A stretch of DNA of 64,000 bases from Rhodocollybia butyracea (lineage: Eukaryota; Basidiomycota; Agaricomycetes; Agaricales; Omphalotaceae): contig JADNRY010000014.1 of the NCBI GenBank assembly GCA_015501585.1, forward strand, positions 1 to 64,000, written 5' to 3'. Shown one piece after another: positions 46,626 to 59,494 of the stretch; the first letter of the stretch is position 1; every line of letters begins with the position of its first letter. Position numbers and translations under genes: made by a program. The notes below the pieces were generated by a model, which was not told where the DNA came from, did no database searches, and worked only from the letters and a program-made list of their open reading frames with translations.

Positions 46626-47800
46626 GTGACCAAACTAACGCATCGGGACAACTCAAAACGCCTCAAAACGCCTACCCCTTCCAAGATCTACCTTTCTCAA
46701 GGAAACAGTCCATCTCATCTCGTTACTGCGCGGCCCAATAATCAATACTACCATCCCATTCCACTCTCCTTCTTGCAAGCTGCTTTCGCGGAATTCAGAC
46801 AAAACATTGTCTTTGCACCTCTCGACGAAGATTTGGCTCCCTCGCTTACAGGTGGAGGGGCAAACTTTCTTCCATACCAAAAGGGACGGGAGGATAAATC
46901 TACGAGCTGCCGTCCCAGTTACTTGGTTGCAAGAGAATTGGCCAGAATTGGCCCTGTTGATCCTTTTGAAATCAAACTGGAAGCCAACGCTCGCTTTCGG
47001 CTTGTGCTCTATTACCTGCATAGCGTGCGATCCCTGGTTAAGGATGGGGTGATTGGCGAAAGACAAGGATTCTCTCGCTCTTCGTCCTTCACCACAGTAC
47101 GTCGTCAGCATCTCTGGTGCTTGTGTTGATTCTCACTGTTACAGGCCCAAATGTGCAGGCCTTTGGTGCTGTAAATACGGGGGAACTATATGCAAAGCCC
47201 CTCTTGTCCTCTATTCTGCTCTATTTCCACGAGTTTGACACCGTATGCAGGCTCTCGTTGAATTCATGGCTGCCCCCCGGTCTATCTTCCACTCGGTTCG
47301 TGGGAGCTATCGGACGCCGAATGACCACGCGATTGACTTTGTCATACTACATAAGTTACTTTCCCCTGTTCTAGTACCACTGTTTGTTTGACCATATTGA
47401 GCGCGTTAGCCAGATCCACTTCGTACGTGCAGCTCGCACCGAGGACGAACAATTACGTTGAACTTGGATATAGCGATATGGAGTCGATGCGCACAACGCA
47501 GCAGCGCTATCTAACCTGACTTCAGCTCTGTCGAACTTTACCAATCCCACTGGTGGATGGTGGTCATGGAAACCTTGAAAGGAGGCTGAAACCATGCGGT
47601 GAATTTGTCAACTTCGAACAATCTTGCAAGAATGCGATCAAAGTCTGTATGCCAATTTCATGGATTGGGCTTTGTTCATGGCGATCTCCGTGACACGAAT
47701 GTGCCCGTGCGCCCCTCCAGTGGCCGGTGGAAATGTCAGCTCATCGACTACGATTGGGTCGGGCGAGAAGGGGACATCAGGAAAAAATGACATGATTACA
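46626..47800 (+). pseudogene. Decayed kinase-like protein gene
   Basis: Fragments of one protein appear in order but in different frames: YYHPIPLSFLQAAFAEFRQN (from 46740), LEANARFRLVLYYLHSVRSL (about 46978), VLILTVTGPNVQAFGAVNTG (about 47120), then LHG-like FHGLGFVHGDLRDTNV at about 47660 and CQLIDYDWVGREGD at about 47738. The H-G-D-L-R-x-T-N and D-Y-D-W motifs correspond to the catalytic loop and the DFG-equivalent of a protein-kinase-like family common in mushroom genomes. Stops at about 47127 and elsewhere, plus frameshifts, break it. I did not try to restore the frame. Confidence 0.65.
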
Positions 47801-50578
47801 CAGTTCTATGTAGCCCTGGTAGTAGTCATAGTTCTGTAGACAAGTCCCCCTTTACATAGTACTACATAGTTATCTGGAGTACATCAGCTATGGCCCAGTA
47901 GTGCTCTGTAGTCACCATAGCATAAGGCATGTCTCCATGTATCTGCCCACTATAAGTACTCTGTAGCATCCTTAGCACAACATTGGCTGCAAGGAACTCA
48001 GATAATCAGGTGTCCTTGGCAGACGAGATGCTTAAAAACAGACAACGATAATGATACAATAAAATACAATTCCGCTAAATTGAATAAATACATGATTAGG
48101 TCTACGTGAATAAGAGACTTGTACGCTGATACAAAAACCGCAAGAACTCCAAGTGCGTTGCTTTTGCACGCTGCGCGCGTCATACATCGCCTAGAATCTA
48201 CAACATATGTTAGCGTTAGGCAGTGAAAAGAAGAAATGATCATACACACCTAACTGAATACCCTCCCGAGTCCCTATACAAAGATTCTCGATTGCCACCT
48301 AATGAAATCACTTCAGCTTGAAAAGGCCAGCCTTGGAAAGGAATCTTGACATGTTGTAGTTGCGAATCTTAACGTTGTAGCTTGTTACACTGCAGTCAAA
48401 AAAACCTTGAAGGGCGCTTGATCTTGGAGTTGCACCATTTAAGTAGACGTGTTGAGATAATCTTGGGATTGAAGTTGCAGTAAAAAGTCTTGAAGGAGAG
48501 CTTGAGCTTGAAGGAACACGGCTTGTCAGAGTCGGCGACGCAACCATGTTGAGAACGAGATGGAACGAGAAAAATAACCCTGAAGAATAATCAATCAGGA
48601 CTATACAGTTACACGTGACCCGGCGCCAAACACTTAGCGAAACTTCAAGTTCAACCTAGTATTTACACACTTACATACTTCTCAGTATTAAAATATGAGA
48701 CACTGAATAATATACTATCTAGTATAATAACTAAGTAAACTCGGTCAAAGTCGAATCATAGCGGTGTCGAAGAGCGGCATCGATATGAGCATCAAATATG
48801 AGCATCCATGCATCAAATACATAAGCTCCACTGATCCACAGGGACCATCCAGGGAGCTATCGATTTGCATATAGATCTATGTAGAAATGGTTAGTCAACT
48901 ACAAGTGCTTGCGGAGTTATGTGCAGGCACTACAAGGTGTTACACTAACTACAGAGCACTACAGAGATTTGGTTGGAACCTACGACAGCTACATAATTCA
49001 AGTGCATGTGCATGTAGTCATTTTGTTGTTTCCTGATGGAGGTTGTGTACCCGGTCAGGGTGTACAACAACAACCGTGTCTCTCTTTCCGAGGAATGGGC
49101 GAAGAACAGTTTAATCTTGGCGGTAGGTATTCTTGGACGCATAAGTCAACTTGAAGCTGAGTAATTCTTCAAGCTCTCGTTTGTTTGTTTGTTTATATTA
49201 TTTACATGGTCAGTTATTACTCGGTGACAACGATTTTCAAGGAATTTCTTGAACATGCATTCATCTAGTATCGAATATAGTTCTTGAACATGCATTCATC
49301 TAGTATCGAACATAGTAGATTCGATACTACTAATCTGTTTAGTACGTGCCTACACACCCGGCAGTCTCGGTAAGTTTTGCACATAAGCACGGTCCAAGAC
49401 GGGTTGACGCGACTGCCATTTGCTCGCTGTTAAACATATATCGTAATACAGCGGGATGGTTCGGAAAACAATCGGATGAGAAAGTGCTGGTCGATTTGAA
49501 TGCACTAGCAATCAGATAACTGTGAGTGACAAAGTGATTATGTTTGATTCAACACCGTGTCAAGCCGCGTCTCGAAAATCAAGCGGGATCATCTGCAGTT
49601 TCTTTTTGATATCTGATTACTGCCTTCGAACTAGATCTACTTAAATTGGCTAGGGTGTATTCCCTAACTTTCCGAATGTTTTCCGAGTGATCCCGAAGTA
49701 TTTTACATGTGCGGGCTCTATCATAGTAAAGAATGGCAGGAAGACAGCGTAGTGAAGTTAGCGAGGGTTCATGACAGTATGCGATACTGCGTGTGAAGAA
49801 CAATGACAGTGCAAAATATCCCGAAAGCTCGACAGGTCCAAATCCTGCAAAAAATATAGAGAAAATGATTGTTACGGTTTGTTGCAATATCGTGATACAA
49901 AATCAGACAGGCTCACTAGGTACTTATTTGAACCTTGTGTGCTTGAGAAGGTTCGAAGACCCTGATTCATGTTCAAAGTTGCTGTGGAGGTGCTAAGTTT
50001 TCTGTATAGCATCGCTTTGCCAGACAAAAGCTTGTTTGGTTTAGGTTTGAGGTTGTCCTGCTCATATTTTTCGATACCTTACTTAACAACTAAGGGCGAA
50101 ACAACTGTATGAACCGCCAAAATGACATCAAAATTCTGGGACTTAGTCGATCGCTAAGGACGTGACTGGGACAGCTCAGCAAAGTTCGGATGTTCATCAA
50201 ATGAGAACCACAATAAAGTTAGGCCAAGAGCTAGTAGGTCGACATCACAAAATGATTACAGTAAGTATCAAAAATGGTGGTTTCGGAGCAGACGGAAGCT
50301 GAATTCAAGTCAGCCCAAATAATTTTGAGTTTCTTTCCGATTCGTAGCATTTATCGGTTAATCGGAGTGATATGTAGTTGGATTTGCATTCCAGCTCTAT
50401 CATTGTATTAGGACAGATCAAAACTCGTTATTTACATGGACTGCACATGGATGGGAGAAGCTACATACAACGGCGGAGCCACAGGCTACACGACACTTTT
50501 TTGGCTTCATGTCTTCAAGCTGGACGAGTCTGCTCTCTGAATCACAGTCCGAGTCCTCCATTTGTCTTAGGTGCAGCA
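47801..50578. other. Long intergenic region
   Basis: No gene recognised in about 2.8 kb. A minus-strand frame at 48547-48308 (79 codons, Ser/Arg-rich, starting MVASPTLTSRVPSSS) could be a small gene but has no support. A 35-bp tandem repeat lies at 49246-49315. No RNA gene noticed. Confidence 0.4.
49246..49315. repeat. 35-bp tandem duplication
   Basis: Two adjacent 35-bp units beginning 'ttcttgaacatgcattcatc' differ by a single base. Confidence 0.8.
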
Positions 50579-50588
50579 TATATATAAA
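50579..50588 (+). promoter_or_regulatory. TATA box of the G1 peptidase gene
   Basis: TATATATAAA about 45 bp before the start codon, followed by a C/T-rich stretch typical of fungal transcription starts. Confidence 0.6.
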
Positions 50589-50629
50589 GTCTTCGCTCTT
50601 CTCCCCTCATCTCCCCAGTACACAATCCA

Positions 50630-51542
50630 ATGATATTCTCCACTACTTTTTTTGCGCATGCTCTATTCGCCACCTCTGTCGTTGCCCTCTCCAATAGGGA
50701 GCATTTTGCGAACTCCCCCGACGATGTGGAAAGCGAAAACTGGGGTGGTGCTGTTTTGACTGCAGACACGGCAAGTTGCTTTCCACCTTTCTTGACGCTA
50801 CCATACATAACGTAGCTTGAACAGGGAACCTATACGTCTATCAGAGCCGACTTTGTGCTCTCTGTTCCTACGGCGCGTTTCCAGCCCGATACAGAATGCG
50901 CTTCTGTTTGGGTTGGTATTGATGGGTACAACGATTGTGAATCCGCCATCTTGCAGACTGGCATCTATTTATGTGTCTTAAACACCACTGTCACATACAC
51001 TGCATGGGCAAGTACCACATTCTCTCTAATGATACGTGAACTGATCATATATTACAGTACGAATTTTTTCCGTGAGTTACCAGCTTGTTTTGTTTTTTTC
51101 AAAAGCGGGCCTGACGGTAAAAATGTTCCAAAGAGCTGGTGCCATCAACTTCGACTCAGACGATATCACCTTCTCTGAGGGTGACTCTGTCACTTTGTCA
51201 GCGACTGTTTCTACCCCCACCTCTGGTACATTGACGGTCACAAATAACAGCAAAAACATAACGGTTTCTCAATTCGTAACCTCCACAACCGAATTGTGCC
51301 AAAACAGCGCGGAGTGGATCATCGAACAGGGTTTCTCCGACTTCATCGACTTCCCTGACTTTCATACTGTTGTATTTACTGGAGCTTCCGCTTCGAGCTC
51401 TTCTGGGGTTGTCCAAACTCCTGTAGATGCTACTATCGTCGACCTCGTCAGCTTAAATCTCTTTGATCAAATCACTACGACTATCGTTGAGGGAGACACT
51501 GTAAATATTACATTCATAGGTCCCCCCACTGGTCTGGACTAA
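50630..51542 (+). CDS. Secreted glutamic peptidase, family G1 (eqolisin)
   Basis: Exons 50630-50770, 50825-51007, 51058-51071 and 51134-51542 join to 248 aa, the usual size. A signal peptide (MIFSTTFFAHALFATSVVAL) precedes ENWGGAVL, the family's N-terminal strand. Then come VWVGIDGYNDCESAILQTG with the catalytic Gln (about residue 91), YTAW-YEFFP, and LCQNSAEWIIE, the motif holding the catalytic Glu. TVVFTGASA and the C-terminal strands complete the beta-sandwich. These enzymes digest protein outside the cell at acid pH. Introns 1 and 2 use GC donors (GCAAGT), and exon 3 is only 14 nt. This exon structure is required to keep the conserved YEFFP block in frame. Confidence 0.85.
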
Positions 51543-52305
51543 CGTGTTGGATACATCATGTGCCGAGGACGTACAGCAGATGAGAGACCCAACTAGTTGC
51601 AAGAGGAGGTGCCTCATAGTATTTTTCCTTATGTTTTTTTGTCTATTTCATTCTTTCGAGCTTTTATGTACCCCGAAGTGAATACCTATCTATACTCAGA
51701 TATCCTGTATCGATGCCCTCAGTCGCTTACACCCGTGCACTTCTGAGAGTATGTATACTTTATTTATGTCCATGCGAAACTTTAGTTCTGATGAGTATAT
51801 ACACATATGTTTGTTCCCAGTTCAATTTTATATCGACTTGAGTGAAAAAAAAGAGCTCAAAACCCTAAATCACTGGCGCACGGACTTGAGAATAGTACTC
51901 ATCATCTCTGAATGGGACTGGCACATCGGTTATACTACCACTACCACTACCACCTACTGACCCTGGCGGCATTCAAACTGTCCTTAAGCAGCTACAATTA
52001 GCCAAAGCGTTCAAAGCGTTGAATGAAGTTCGTTGTATTCTGAAGGCACTCAGGGTAATTCTTTGGAAGAATTTCGCAAGGGTTCTACTGGTAGTCGATG
52101 TGAATCGACACGGCTTGTCAAATTGCTTGATGACACAAGAAAGATTTCAAGCCTTGAAAATAATTTGAGCCTTACGACTGTATCAACAACCGGATATATC
52201 CTCCACTCGTGAGTATTCCTTAACTATCTTTCGGTTACTCTTTTTTGTTTGCAGTACTTCCCATCTGTATTACTAGAGTCTAGTGTACGTCATGGTAGAC
52301 AAAAT
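51543..52305. other. Intergenic between convergent genes
   Basis: 3' flanks of the peptidase gene and MON2. A short (ACT)n repeat lies near 51938-51955. Nothing else seen. Confidence 0.4.
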
Positions 52306-55300
52306 CTATGGTACGCCCATCTCGGTGCCAACAATTTTTAGACATTCTCTTGCTAGTAAACGTGCATCCAAGTGTTCCAGCTGCGGTTTCGTCTCTCCAT
52401 TTACCTTGAGGTTAGATTCTCCAGAGTGTTGCGAGGCTAAAGACACGGGTCTGACATGAACCCAAGCCTCAGGTGTACGTCTAGGCACTGAGGCTATATC
52501 GCACAACAAACCATAGAAGTGGAACAGATGTCCAACCGAGGAACGCTTAACTGCGTCTGATATCAATGACGAAGATGATAGCGACTCGGAGGCTGTTGGT
52601 TCGAACGGAGGTTGTTCCAAACAGTGTTTCGTCGGATCACTTGACAGGGCGGCCCATAAAGACCCGGGCCACAGGCGCAGTTCTCGCAACTTCCTCAGAA
52701 CGTATAGAAGTTCGTCTTCGCGGGCCCTATGCAGATTATTGAGTCAGAGGTTTCAGGAATCAAACAGCCAACACACCTAGGGAAAGGTAAATTGCCTCGC
52801 AAAGCTTCATCTGCCACATATCGAATCATCGTCGTCCGACATCGATTCATAAGGGCAGGTAAACTCAAGGCCGCGAGGCGCTTCCTGGACTTCTCTTGCT
52901 CTACATGAAAGAATTGTTATGAAGCCATTAATAACAAAAAAAAAACACGAACCTTGTGTTGTATTCGAGCAGATCAAGAATAGCAAGTCAAAGCACCAGT
53001 AAGAGAATCGCTCCCGAGGAAGGGAAGGTCCTAGGTTGGTACTTCCGTATAGGTTATGCCAATCCGCATCGACTGGAGTCGATCCCTGCGATGTCCTATC
53101 AGAGTCTTCCAAAGGACCCAGTGTACTCTCAGAACCATACAGCTGACTTCCTTGAGCCAGCACTTTAGCCAGCTGCGTGAGGACTGAGTCAGCGATCCTA
53201 CGTGCTCCGAGGTGAGGTACGACGTCTATTTCGAGGGCGGCAATAAGAGCGAGGTCAAAGTTTTCTTCCTCTTCTTGAGAATCCAATGAAAAGCTTTCGG
53301 CCGCGGAACTTGAAAGAAAGAAATGAGAAAACCAAGGATAAATCAAACCAGTACACACCAGTCTGCCAATATCCCTCCACGGAACACGTCGATGATCTGC
53401 CGCCAGATCCCTTCCACTCGTTCATCCGACAACTCTATATATGTATACGTGAGTAAGATACGCTGGTTACTATGGTAAACTCGCCTTCGTCGTGTGCAAT
53501 GATCTGAGGAGAACATTCCTTGACAATGCGTAGGAAGCAACTCGTGGCAGTTTTCCATAGTGGCAAGTCCTTTCCAAATTTTGATGGCGAAGGACAGTCG
53601 TACTTTAACTTGACCGGGATGGAGTATGCCTATGTTCCGAGTTAGAATGTTATCACCAACAAGCACTAAAAGAGGTATCAACTCACAGACAAGACAGCCT
53701 CCAAAGTACCTTCAGAATATAATTCTAATCTGTCCTTGAATTGCAAGCATAGCTCAACAAGCTTGGGCATGGTCTTTTTGGCTAGGGCAATATATGTGAT
53801 ACGTTTTGGGGGCGATTGGGTCTTGGGTTCCGGAGGGACGTCAAACCCAGCAAGGAAAGGCAGAGTGGAAAACTCTGACAAATCTCGCAAAATAAGGGAT
53901 GGAGCCCCAGGAGCAGACAGATCGATTCCGCCAATGGTGGTCATCACTACTGTCTGGAACGGATTTAGATTGACACGAAGATACGAAAAAAACTGACAAC
54001 ACCTGAACTGGAGGTAGTGCATCGATATCGGGTCGATAATCAGATGAATGTGGATAAGTCAAGACTCCTGTAAGTGAGGTCAGTAACATGAAGCAGCATA
54101 CGATTTGGTTTACGCGCCTTTCAAGATGACCATCAACTGAGTCAGACGGTTTAGAGGCCATTCAGCACCATCTATTGCACGGCTCAAATCTCGGGTACTT
54201 TGGATAATATCCACGAAAGCAACTAAGCTCTCTTGAGTGAAAGGCTTGGGAAGTGCTGGCGACTCGGTTGATGGAGACTGTACCGCATACCTACGTGAAA
54301 CTGCAGTCCCAATCAATTCTACTGCACTCCAAACACGCTCTTTCATTTCGGTCACCTTCTCCTTTGCATCGAAGACGGAGGCCAAAGACGCCTTGATTGC
54401 CTTCTCCAAGCTTCTTAGAGCGGGAGTGCTAATTGACCGGTTATCAAGAAGGACAGAGTCTTGGACGACTGTCACGAAGATGTCCCATGCCTTGCAGAAA
54501 GACTCGAGATGAACGAGTTTAGAGGGAAGGAAGTCGTGGAATATTGATCCAATAGAGTTGAAGGCGAGGATTTTGGATTCGTCCCATGCTTGTTCACTAC
54601 TCCCAGCACCCTCTACCGGTTCTGAAAGTCCCGAGCGATGACGGATCTCTGACGACAAAGAATCAATAAGTGGAAATGTAACTTTCCAGATACATTCATC
54701 CCACGTCTGTAAACTCAAGGTAGCCCCATACAACTGCATGGTCCGGAACAAGGTCTGTATGGCACCGTCTCTAACCTCCGGTCGATCGTCCGTGCACAGG
54801 CCCAACACTTCAAGGAGTAAAAACATCCATAGCGCACTATATTCAGGTTCCTTTTCAGCATCCTTGCGTTTAGCTTGGATTGCATCAGAAACACTCCACA
54901 AAAGACTCGCAGCAGCAGTGAGGGCGATGTTGGTATTCGCCTGCCGTCCAAAGTGGCCCAACGTGCTAATACATAGCCGGAGATGCTCACCAGAGAGCTC
55001 AGAGACCGAATCACAAACAAGTGTTAGTGACTGAAAAGCAATCTTAATCAGGGTCGAATAGCTTTTCTCAGAAGGTACGCCCAACCCTAATGGAACCGGT
55101 TTGGCACGAAGCTTAGGAGAAGCCGAGGGGCTCGCCATGGAGTCCATTGAGATGGACCTTGTTGGCGGTGCCGGCCTACAAACACTTTCTAGCATGGAGA
55201 ATATAGTCTCCCAGCCAACGACTAGTGTATGCCCGGAAGCCTGTAGAATCTCATGCAACGTCTCGAGGCCCATCCGTCTCAACTCTACCATGGTGCCAAC

Positions 55301-58300
55301 ATTTGTCATCGCAGAAGTCGGTGTGTAGTCCGGCATGACCTGATGTGAAAGTACATCCAACACGCGCTGCTGGACCTGGGACTGTAACTCTCCTGCAGTG
55401 CTAAGATTACGCGGTACGACGACAAGAATCTCGTCTAGCACTCGCGCGGCCTGTATACGTATAGGAGGCGGGGCGCTATGTAGACGGATAACAGAAAGAA
55501 GATGGGAGGTCGTTGTGGTCCAAGCTACGTCAGGAGATCGATAGATCAATCTATGAATGTTCAAAGAGACAACCCCGCCGAGCTTGTTGATACCGAAATC
55601 GCCTGTTCGCTATAAAACCACCAGACGTTTATCAAAACATGATCTGATAAGGTCAAAATGGCACGTACCAACGTCCTTGGAAGATGTATACCACTGACCC
55701 TCCGGCGACGAGGGGTATCCGTAAGAGGAGCAGTACCGAGACTGCTTAATTCTTCTACGCTCCCATCTTCAGCAATAATTTCTAAGCCATCTCCATCTGT
55801 CTGCATCCCAATCATTTCTGCACTGAGTTTACACAGTGCGTCCACGAAGCATTTGAACGCTCCGTCCTCGAGACTCTTCGATGCGTCAAAGAGGCGCTGC
55901 ATCGCGCCTAGCATAGTTTCTGCGTCAAGATCTACAAGGAGAGGATGACGGGCTATAGACTGCTGAGGATGTGAAGACCCCGTCGAAGAAAGCCCAGATC
56001 CTGACCCGGATGTAGACATGGACATGGACACCGATCGACTAGGTGGGTTACCGCCGCTCCTCCCAGGCGAGAACGCCCCAGCTTTACTACCAGGTGACGC
56101 GACCCCGAAACCAAGTCCTTTGCTAGTTAACACGTAGTCTGCGTTCTGGAGCACTTCCAGGACTCCAAACCAGCTTTCGCCGAGACTTCCGGCGAGGAAC
56201 ATCGCACTCGAGATTAGAACCTTTAGACAAGCGAGATTGCGTTCGGACAACCCAGGTGGTGAGGTTGGAGCACCGCTGCCGCTGAGACTCAAACCAAGGT
56301 TTTCCGAAATGGAAGCCGCTGTAGAGCGCGGGGTCTGTGGATCGGTATAGGAGTCCAGACTCGAGACTACCCGTGTGGGAACGGAGAATTTGGCCAAGCT
56401 TGTGATGAATGCATCTCGAGGTGTGGTGAGACCCAGCATCCCAGAAACATTCGTCATAGCCTGATAGCTTGCCAAAACATCTACGAACAACTCGTCGGAA
56501 AGATTCGTGGCAATGACGAACGACAAAGCGGCGAGCAGTGCAGGCCAACCATTCTCGATTATGTCCCTTACGATGCGGAGGTGTTTTGTGGAAGGTTCAG
56601 AGGGGGGTAGAGATGAAAAGTCTAATGCCGGAGGAGCACGTATGGGTGCTTCGCCAGCGACTCGGGGTTTCTGTACGGTGAGGGTGTTGTAGAGTGGAGC
56701 GGAAAAGGTTGCAAAACCTTCACAAAGAGAGACAATACATTGTACGGCGAGAAGATATATGTACGATTCAGGAATTGGGGGCGAGTCGGCCTTGTCCAGC
56801 TGGTCAATGCTGACAAAACCGAAAGAATTAGCCGAAGGAAGCAACGCAGCCAGAAAAATAAGCTTTTACCATTGTAGTTTCATCGTCGAGCCTTGTAAAC
56901 TCAAACCTGCATTCGAACCCATCATGCCAACCACATTTGACATCGTCGCGCTGGCTGCGGTGGCTACCATCCCAGCGACCCCATCTAATCCATATCCAGA
57001 GTTACTTGCACTAGGAGACAAGGCGTAGTGGCCATCGTGGCCACTACTCACTCCCACTCCAAACATTTGGGATCCTACCCCAAGCAAAGCAGGCTTCTCC
57101 GTCACAAGTCGTTTGAGAGCAGTGATAAGAGCGCTGAAAACATTCGAACCATGATTTTGCGCGTCATAGCGATCCCAAACATTTCGCATGAGCTCAGCGT
57201 CGCTGCATAGTCTACGGCAAATCATGAGTATCAATGTACACAGCGTGAAATAAGGCTTACCCTCGCATGATTTCCATAGCAAGTACTCTCATCCATTGCG
57301 GCCTAGATCCATGGCCGTGTCCTGTAGGTTCACTAGCCCCGGTTCCAGTCGTGTCCGTGGAGGTAGAATTATCATCGATGATGATTCGTATGAGAAGCAT
57401 TAAAAAGACTTCTGCTTCGGTTTTCAGCTCGAACGAAAACTGTTTGAGAAGAAGAAACACTACTCGGGTGCACCGGAGAGTCAACGGAAACACTGGTCTG
57501 TCTGACAGTGCTTTAAGAAGGAGAGGACAAAGATGATTTTGCAAAAGAAGGATGAGAGAGGCGTGCTGTATAAAACAGATAAGTGAGGGATCGTAAACTG
57601 GAAAGTTCAATGTAAAAGCACCTTTCTGAACAGTACGTGATAGTTCGTCAACACGCTCTCGATCAACTCTAACGCAAATGTCTTGTGTAGAAATTCCAAC
57701 TTTAAGAAATTCGGCTTTTCTGAATTGGCTAAAAGACACAAGTCTTCGAATACTGAATAGGCGTCCTTTGCGGAAGGACCAAGACGAGTGGTAGATCCAT
57801 CAGGTAGAGTTACTTCTTTTTCACCAGCTTCCATATCAGCATCTTTGCGATCCTCGTCGACCATCTTGTCCATTACTACCATGACTAGTTGTCGTAACGT
57901 CGCCGCTGCCGTACTGGAGACTACCGCAATTTTTGATTCTTGTAGCTTGAAACATAACAAAAGAGCCTAACACAAGCTGCCTTGAGCGATCAGGGTTTCC
58001 AAAACACCACGTCTCCATCGAGTTGATGAGCTACTCACATCACCTAATAACACGTCATGCACGTCCAAATAATTCGTTATCAGCCCCAATAGCGTCTGTA
58101 AGATTTTGAGTTGAATGTCAACGCCCTGGCTCATTGCATCGCCCATCGTACGGATGATTTCTGGCACTGTGGATTTTGGTACGGCTTTCATTGATATTAA
58201 GCGTTGAAGAGACCCTAAACAGATAGCAACAACTTTGGGAGACTTGGTAGCACATCCCATGAATATGGGTTTAAGGAGATCGGAGGATTGTGGTCCATCT

Positions 58301-58610
58301 GAGAGAAATAATTAGATTCCTTGGGAGATACAAGATACGGAATTGGCAAACCTGACGCAAGACTGATATTGGCTTGTTCTGGAGAAGCTCTGAGGATAGT
58401 CAAGGATTTTTCGGTGGCCTAGAAGAGCGCGTCAAAAGATGTTTAAACCACGAGAAATATTGGATTGGGTACCTCGCGAATCTCGGGGTGTTTTCTTCGT
58501 GTTTCGCTCGACAGTGACTATGATATGAGACAAGTGAGAAAGCGAAGGCGATGACCGGGATTTCCATAGCTTGCCTGAAGTTCCGTAACCAGAAAAGCTA
58601 GAGAGCTCAT
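52306..58610 (-). CDS. MON2: MON2 homologue, Golgi/endosome trafficking protein
   Basis: Sixteen exons (58610-58575, 58517-58473, 58418-58352, 58298-58039, 57966-57622, 57565-57261, 57211-56870, 56809-55669, 55609-54118, 54067-54003, 53953-53687, 53629-53471, 53432-53359, 53308-52953, 52900-52777, 52726-52306) join in frame to 1832 aa. The N-terminus (MSSLAFLVTELQ, SLSSETRRKHPEIREA) and the following helical repeats match the DCB domain shared by Mon2 and large Arf-GEFs, without a Sec7 domain. The HUS-like middle and the C-terminus (LYVLRKLRELRLWPGSLW, DAVKRSSVGHLFHFY, RLLARECLKIVG) fit Mon2. Mon2 acts with Dop1 and Neo1 in recycling between endosomes and Golgi. Introns 1 and 9 have GC donors. 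The boundary after exon 12 is the least certain. Confidence 0.9.
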
Positions 58611-59494
58611 GCTGATGATTCTCGTTGTCCTCCGGGCTCGCAAGACTGCGACTTTAAAGTTCTTCCCCTTGGGGGCTTAAATGAAGACAAATACACGAGA
58701 GCGTTGTAGAGATAGTAGAAAGAGATAAGGTTATGGAATTGACCGGGCAGATGAGACAGTACTAGTAGGTTGCTCGTTGTCGTTCACGTTGACGAAAGTT
58801 AAATGAATTAGGCGCCCGCATGCTTCCCATGTTCAAACTTCAAACCTCTGTGATATCCTCAAAGCAGTCTACTATAATGCAATACGACTCCGACTCCGAA
58901 TCAATAAACAACACTGTCATTTCCCTCGCAGACTCCAGATAAAGCCATCTATACTTCGCCAGCGTCAGATTGTTCGAATGTGAAAGCGTTCAAGCTGAAT
59001 ACTGATCATGCCTTTCTACACTTCATGCTCACTATCAAATCGTTCAGAGCTGTTACCAATAGCAAGACGTTTTGAAATGCGGAAAACATCTTCCATTACC
59101 ACCACGCTTCAAGTCCCAACGCAATCCTCAACGTTCCAACTTCTCTGCTGTTTTGTATATGAACTGGACCTTAAGGAAATCGACCAATGGAGAGATATTC
59201 TAGAGTTGGCTGTTGGAAGTACTCTGTTCTTTTTGGTCGAAGAAAACACATTACATAAACGAAGCAAGCTGCAAAGATACGAGCGATAGATACCATTTTT
59301 TGGAAGTAGGTTGACCAGTAATTGGAGCGAGCTATGCTGAAGTTCGATGACAATTCAAGGAAAAATGAAAGAGTTTGACGGAGGTTGATTTTATGTCCCA
59401 ACGAAGGAACATCGACTGTAGCGTACCAGACGATATGGAGGCTTCGGTGCATACCCACTGCGCGTCTCACCCCCGACCAGGTTAACCATCCACC
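58611..59494. other. Intergenic between divergent MON2 and F-box gene 1
   Basis: Shared promoter region. Open frames here (for example 59008-59289) have no recognised features. Confidence 0.4.

Noticed and set aside
46270..46656. Minus-strand 128-codon frame as a gene
   Set aside because: Composition is low-complexity and basic, no motif, and it overlaps the start of the plus-strand pseudogene.
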